Below, one piece after another: positions 59,850-64,000 of a stretch of 64,000 nt of DNA. The translations under genes and the position numbers were made by a program. How positions within the stretch are numbered: the stretch's first letter is position 1; every line of letters begins with the position of its first letter. The DNA is from CAVVXX01 sp052389895 (lineage in GTDB: Bacteria; Pseudomonadota; Alphaproteobacteria; Micropepsales; Micropepsaceae): NCBI GenBank assembly GCA_052389895.1, contig JBQTHM010000020.1, forward strand, positions 13,894-77,893, given 5' to 3'. Under the pieces are notes generated by a model. It was not told the origin of the DNA and did no database searches. It saw nothing but the letters and a program-made list of their open reading frames with translations.

Positions 59850-61058
59850 ATGAGCCCGCGCGCCCAAAACCCCATCCGCCCCGCAGTTGCCGACATCAGG
59901 ATGAACGGGATTGGCGTCGTTTCCATGCAGGCGCTGGGCGAACCGGATATCATTCCCCTCTGGTTCGGCGAGAGTGACCTCGTGACACCGGCCTTCATTC
60001 GTGAGGCCGCAAAAAAAGCGCTGGATCACGGCAAGACGTTTTATGCCGCGCCATGGGGCATCCGGCCACTGCGCGAAGCTATCGCCGCCTTCCACAAGCG
60101 GACGGTGAGCACGGATGTGGCTTTGGACAGGATAACTCTGCCCGGAAGCGCGATGCTGGGCGTAACCGTCGCCCTGCAATGCGTAGTTGAGGCGGCCGAT
60201 GAGCTGATCGTCATCTCGCCGGTTTGGCCCAACATATTCCAGGCCGCCGACATCGCGGGCGCCATCTGCCGTTTTGTGCGCATGGATGAAAAATGGCTTT
60301 CGCCGCAACCGCGCTGGAGCCTGGATCTCGGCAAGGTGGAAGCGGCAATCGGGCCCAGAACTAAGGCGATCTTTGTCTGCTCGCCCGGGAATCCCACCGG
60401 CTGGGTAATGACCCGTGATGAGCAGCGCGCGATGCTGTCCTTGGCGCGCAAGCACAATCTCGCGATCATCAGCGATGAGGTTTATGGGACCCTTGTCTAC
60501 GACGAGGTGCCCCACGCGCCGTCCTTTCTTGAAATTGCCGATCCCGACGATGCCGTATTCGTCGTGAACAGCTTTTCCAAGCCGTGGGCCATGACCGGCT
60601 GGCGCATCGGCTGGCTCGTGCACCCGCAATACCTTTCGGGGCCGATGCAGGTGCTGGCGGCCGCGAGCAATACGGGCCCGACCGTGTTTGCCCAATACGG
60701 CGCGCTCGCCGCGCTGAGTCCGGAGGGCGACGCCTTTCGCCGAACCATGCTGGAACGCTGTCGCAACGGGCGCGAAGTCGTCAGGTCCCACATAGCTAGC
60801 ACCGGCCAGAACCGATTGCGCTGGATCGTGCCGGACGGCGCGTTTTACGGCTTTATTTCTGTGGAAGGCCTTACGGACAGCCTTGGCTTCGCCCAGAGCC
60901 TGTTGCGCAAGGCGCGGGTCGGCGTGGCCCCTGGCTCCGCCTTTGGCCCCGCCGCCGAAGTGACAAACGAGTCCTACATCCGCATCTGCTTCGCACAGGA
61001 TACGAAACTGCTATCCGAAGGGCTGGATCGTTTGGGAAGCGCAATCGCAAACTTGTGA
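59850..61058 (+). CDS. PLP-dependent aminotransferase, class I/II
   Basis: 402 residues, fold type I. The PLP lysine is in NSFSKPWAMTGWRIGW, and other family segments are VCSPGNPTGWVMTRDEQ and IISDEVYGTLVYDE. A conserved tail Arg is in SYIRICFAQ. The substrate amino acid cannot be told from sequence; neighbours give no pathway. I use the ATG at 59850. It is divergent from rpsB. Confidence 0.9.
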   Translation: MSPRAQNPIRPAVADIRMNGIGVVSMQALGEPDIIPLWFGESDLVTPAFIREAAKKALDHGKTFYAAPWGIRPLREAIAAFHKRTVSTDVALDRITLPGSAMLGVTVALQCVVEAADELIVISPVWPNIFQAADIAGAICRFVRMDEKWLSPQPRWSLDLGKVEAAIGPRTKAIFVCSPGNPTGWVMTRDEQRAMLSLARKHNLAIISDEVYGTLVYDEVPHAPSFLEIADPDDAVFVVNSFSKPWAMTGWRIGWLVHPQYLSGPMQVLAAASNTGPTVFAQYGALAALSPEGDAFRRTMLERCRNGREVVRSHIASTGQNRLRWIVPDGAFYGFISVEGLTDSLGFAQSLLRKARVGVAPGSAFGPAAEVTNESYIRICFAQDTKLLSEGLDRLGSAIANL

Positions 61059-61177
61059 ATGAATCCCGCTATCGAGCCAGGCATTCCACGCGAAAGTGAG
61101 CGAACCCTGTCTTGAGCGCATCGGCTCGCGCAATTTATCCGTAACAGACTTGGATTCGCACCCATCGGGGGGCCCAC

Positions 61178-63460
61178 GTGAGTTCGTCAGCGCCTGTGCG
61201 TGGCCCAGCCCCATTTCCGTCCGCTATCCGCACCATTGCCGGCATATTGCTTTTTGCGGCAATCCCCTTCGGATCGCATGCCAAAGCGCAGCAAACGGCG
61301 CCCCTTGCGGCAGCCCAAATGGGCGAAGTTGCGCCGCACGATTGGGCGACCTGGCGTCCCACTGCGCCGGCAACGCGCATTGCGCCAGGCGAGGCGCCCG
61401 TGATCGACGGCGATCTTTCCGATCCGGCATGGGCAAAGGCGCCGCCGATCGAAGAATTCTATCAACTTGAGCCTGATACCGGAAAAGCTCCCACCGAGCG
61501 TACCGTTGTGCGCGTGCTCTACGACGAACAAACGCTTTATGTGTCGTTTTACAACTACGACGGCCAGTCGGACAAAATAATCGCCACGGAAAAGGCGCGC
61601 GACGGCAATTCCGATAGCGGCGACTTCGTACGCCTCTACCTCGATCCAGGAATGACGCGCCGCAACGGCTATGCCTTTGTCATGAACCCCGTTGGCATGC
61701 GCGTGGATGTGCTGATCAAGAACAATACCGACTACCTGATCGATTGGGACACGATCTGGGAAGGCAAAGTGCGGATGGTGGCAGACGGCTGGATTGCCGA
61801 ATTTGCTGTCCCCTTCCGCAGCATTTCCTACGATGCGAGCCGAACCGACTGGGGGTTCGATCTGTCGCGTTTTATCCGCCGCAAGAACGAGCGCATCCGC
61901 TGGTCATCGATCAGTGCAACGATCCCTTCGGTCGATATTTCGCGTTCCGGAACGTTAACCGGCATTTCTAATTTAAGGCGCGACATGGGCCTAGAGCTTC
62001 AGCTCTATGGCTCTGTCCGTCATCGCCATGAATGGTCCGTTCCCCCACAGGACGACACCAAAATCGTATTCAGCGGCAACGGCTACTACCGGATTACGCC
62101 TGCACTCACGGGAACCGTGACGATCAATCCAGACTTTTCCGATACGCCACTGGACGAACGGAGAATCAATACGTCGCGTTTCGCTCTTTTTTTCCCAGAG
62201 ACACGCGACTTCTTCCTTCAGGACGCCGCATCGTTCGAATTCGGCGGCCAGGCGTTCAACCTAAATAACGACCCCAACGGCCAAGCGTTCTTTTCTCGCA
62301 ACGTAGGCCTGGTCCAGGGGGATCCGGTACCGATCATTGCAGGCGGAAAGATTTCCGGAGAGCACGCAGGCTTCAATATCGGCGCCTTCTCGGCAATGAC
62401 GAACGAAACAAACGTGTTCGGCCAGCAATTGCTGTCCGTATTGCGCGTGACGCATCCGGTTCTGGACGAGTCCAAAATTGGCATCATTGTGACAAATGGA
62501 AATCCCGATGGGTCGAGCACGAACACGAATATCGGAGCGGATTTTCAATACCGGAACTCGAACGTGTTCGACGGCCGCATCCTGATGGCTGACGTTTCGT
62601 ACCAGCGCAGCATCGATGATCAAAGAGGTGACGGAAGCCTGCTAGCACTCGCGATCAACTATCCTAACGAGCCCTGGGGCGGCCAGTTTCGCTTCAAGCA
62701 GATCGACGAAACCTTCTTTCCTGCACTGGGTTTTGTTAATAGAGCCGGGATTCGCAATTACCACCCGGGTGTTTTCCATCGCGAACGATTTCAGGATTCG
62801 TGGATACGCTGGCGCGAAATCGGCTTCGCCAACGACACAGTCACTGGGTTGGACAACCAGTTACAGTCCATGCAGAACATTGGCTGGATCGGCGTCATGA
62901 CTTCAGGCCAGGGCGACATCGCGTTCATGAATATCATTCATCAACACGAGAACGTGCCGGCGCCTTTCTCGTTCGGTGGCGATGCCGTCGTACAGCCAGG
63001 AAAATACGATTGGGTCTCCTTCGAGCCCTTTATCGAAACGTCGCTGGGCCGCCCCTTGCAGATGGTGCTCGACATCTACTGTTGCGATTTCTACGACGGC
63101 CACATCTTCAACATGTTCCTGCAGTTCAACTGGCGTCCCGACGGCACCTTCGAGATCATTCCGCGATACACCGTGGCGCTGATCGATCTGCCGTCCGGCT
63201 CAGTGGATATCCATGTGGGCCAGCTGACCGCCAACGTGAACTTTACACCGGACATGCAGCTGGCGGCGCAGGCGCAATACGACAACCAGAGCAAGAACTT
63301 CGGGCTCTCCATTCGATATCGCTGGGAATTCGAGCCGGGTAACCAGATATTCGTGGCTCTGGGAGAGTCTGCCGTAATTGACGGGCAGTTCTGGCGGCCA
63401 CGATATGAATCGCAGGTCTCGCAGGCGGCAGTTCGGCTTGGCTATACGTTGCGGTACTAG
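61178..63460 (+). CDS. DUF5916 protein: CBM9-like domain plus outer-membrane beta-barrel
   Basis: 760 residues from GTG 61178, preceded by a G run. A signal peptide (TIAGILLFAAIPFGSHAKAQ) is followed by a carbohydrate-binding-like domain (PVIDGDLSDPAWAKAPPIEE, VRVLYDEQTLYVSFYNYD). The DUF5916 barrel follows, with NPDFSDTPLDERRINTSRFA and FFPETRDFFLQDAASFEF, ending in aromatic-rich strands and LGYTLRY. It is probably surface exposed; the ligand is unknown. Its stop shares CTAG with the convergent dnaE stop. Confidence 0.88.
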   Translation: MSSSAPVRGPAPFPSAIRTIAGILLFAAIPFGSHAKAQQTAPLAAAQMGEVAPHDWATWRPTAPATRIAPGEAPVIDGDLSDPAWAKAPPIEEFYQLEPDTGKAPTERTVVRVLYDEQTLYVSFYNYDGQSDKIIATEKARDGNSDSGDFVRLYLDPGMTRRNGYAFVMNPVGMRVDVLIKNNTDYLIDWDTIWEGKVRMVADGWIAEFAVPFRSISYDASRTDWGFDLSRFIRRKNERIRWSSISATIPSVDISRSGTLTGISNLRRDMGLELQLYGSVRHRHEWSVPPQDDTKIVFSGNGYYRITPALTGTVTINPDFSDTPLDERRINTSRFALFFPETRDFFLQDAASFEFGGQAFNLNNDPNGQAFFSRNVGLVQGDPVPIIAGGKISGEHAGFNIGAFSAMTNETNVFGQQLLSVLRVTHPVLDESKIGIIVTNGNPDGSSTNTNIGADFQYRNSNVFDGRILMADVSYQRSIDDQRGDGSLLALAINYPNEPWGGQFRFKQIDETFFPALGFVNRAGIRNYHPGVFHRERFQDSWIRWREIGFANDTVTGLDNQLQSMQNIGWIGVMTSGQGDIAFMNIIHQHENVPAPFSFGGDAVVQPGKYDWVSFEPFIETSLGRPLQMVLDIYCCDFYDGHIFNMFLQFNWRPDGTFEIIPRYTVALIDLPSGSVDIHVGQLTANVNFTPDMQLAAQAQYDNQSKNFGLSIRYRWEFEPGNQIFVALGESAVIDGQFWRPRYESQVSQAAVRLGYTLRY

Positions 63461-64000
63461 ACGGTCTGGACTTCCGTTACGCCCTGCATCGACTGAATGG
63501 CTTCCTTGAGTTGCGGCGTTACCTGGATGCGCCCGGCGAGGGCGATTTCGACTTCCTGCCCTGCGTCGCCTGGAACGACGAAGGTAACGAGGCCTTTGCC
63601 CGGGTGGCGTAATTCGGCGGCCAACGCCGCCAGTGGTGACGTGTCCTTCAAATAGATCCTCAGGCCTTCACCGGCGTGAGAAGCGGCGGCATCGAGACTT
63701 TCAATCGAAATTGCACGCAGTTTGAGTTCGTCGTCCTGCCAGTCTCCCGAAACCTTCAGCAGCACGGACTTTCCTGCTTCGAGAAGCGCACGTGATGCGG
63801 AAAGCGCTTCGGAAAAAACCATAACTTCGAACATGCCCGTCGGATCGGAAACGCCGACGAAGGCGAACGGCTCGCCGTTCTTGTTGCGCCGCTCATGCTT
63901 GCGCACCACGGTCCCGGCCAGTGTCGCTCGCACGGCGCGGCGCCGCGCGGCGCCAAGCAGGTCGGCGTGGAGCGTTACGCCCAGGCGCGGGGGGGTTTTT
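63457..64000 (-). CDS. dnaE: DNA polymerase III alpha subunit, C-terminal part (runs off the window)
   Basis: The visible 180 codons cover the OB-fold and tail of DnaE: LAGTVVRKHERRNKNGEPFA, FVGVSDPTGMFEVMVFSEAL and a final QVTPQLKEAIQSMQGVTEVQ. The frame stays open to the window edge, so the gene continues beyond base 64000. DnaE is the replicative polymerase; this C-terminal region binds single-stranded DNA and the tau subunit in known homologues. Confidence 0.85.
   Translation of the reverse strand, partial: KTPPRLGVTLHADLLGAARRRAVRATLAGTVVRKHERRNKNGEPFAFVGVSDPTGMFEVMVFSEALSASRALLEAGKSVLLKVSGDWQDDELKLRAISIESLDAAASHAGEGLRIYLKDTSPLAALAAELRHPGKGLVTFVVPGDAGQEVEIALAGRIQVTPQLKEAIQSMQGVTEVQTV

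Noticed and set aside
59799..60791. A 330-codon minus-strand ORF.
   Set aside because: Antisense to the aminotransferase, which has clear PLP motifs.
1..64000. CRISPR array, prophage or large biosynthetic cluster.
   Set aside because: No regularly spaced direct repeats, phage structural genes or multidomain synthases seen anywhere in the window.

Overview
The window reads as a compact, GC-rich alphaproteobacterial chromosome segment. The clues are an E1-beta pyruvate dehydrogenase subunit carrying its own lipoyl domain, the order secG-pyrG-kdsA-eno-ftsB-pdhABC-lpd, the block rpsB-tsf-pyrH-frr-uppS-cdsA-dxr-rseP-bamA-ompH-lpxD-fabZ-lpxA-lpxI-lpxB, trpDC-moaC-moeA-lexA, and a GAAC-N7-GAAC SOS box before lexA. 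LPS (lpx, kdsA) and BAM genes show a Gram-negative envelope. I cannot name the genus from sequence alone.

Layout: 1-1470 holds valine-catabolism genes (minus). 1589-7864 holds hemB, a TetR regulator, an orphan modA joined to a penicillin-acylase-like hydrolase, a flavin reductase and the leucyltransferase bpt, which ends in a clear terminator. 8104-12323 holds metG, a DUF502 membrane protein, an AMP-forming ligase and tRNA-Thr(TGT). 12324-14762 holds an outer-membrane-type protein and a GT2 glycosyltransferase broken by an internal out-of-frame deletion. 14911-17361 is a complete IS1595-type insertion: 8-bp target duplications, 23-bp perfect inverted repeats, a frameshifted transposase and four or five small passenger ORFs, one with a HEPN-like R-x4-H motif. 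17478-18211 holds the iron-storage pair bfd-bfr. 18212-31459 is a long minus-strand central-metabolism block (lpdA, pdhC, pdhB, pdhA, ftsB, eno, kdsA, an RraA-like gene, pyrG, secG, a degenerate receiver protein, tpiA), with a MAPEG gene facing the other way. 31547-40041 (plus) holds ppiD-trpE, then trpG-trpD-trpC-moaC-moeA with overlapping start/stop codons, then lexA. comEC (minus) and gltX-gltA (plus) follow. 45056-59664 is one continuous minus-strand envelope/translation block from rpsB to lpxB. 59850-63460 holds an aminotransferase and a DUF5916 outer-membrane-type protein, and the window ends in the 3' end of dnaE.

Most of the window is conserved housekeeping sequence. The accessory or unusual parts are the IS1595 element and its cargo, the adjacent glycosyltransferase with its microhomology deletion, GC-rich palindromic repeats translated inside the linkers of both PdhB and PdhC, a bacterioferritin frame with no normal start codon at the expected position, and a CdsA with Asn in place of a conserved signature Asp. 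Convergent genes almost always abut or overlap, so the genome is tightly packed. I see no CRISPR array, prophage or rRNA. No gene-free stretch exceeds 300 bases; the longest, 7865-8103, holds only the bpt terminator.
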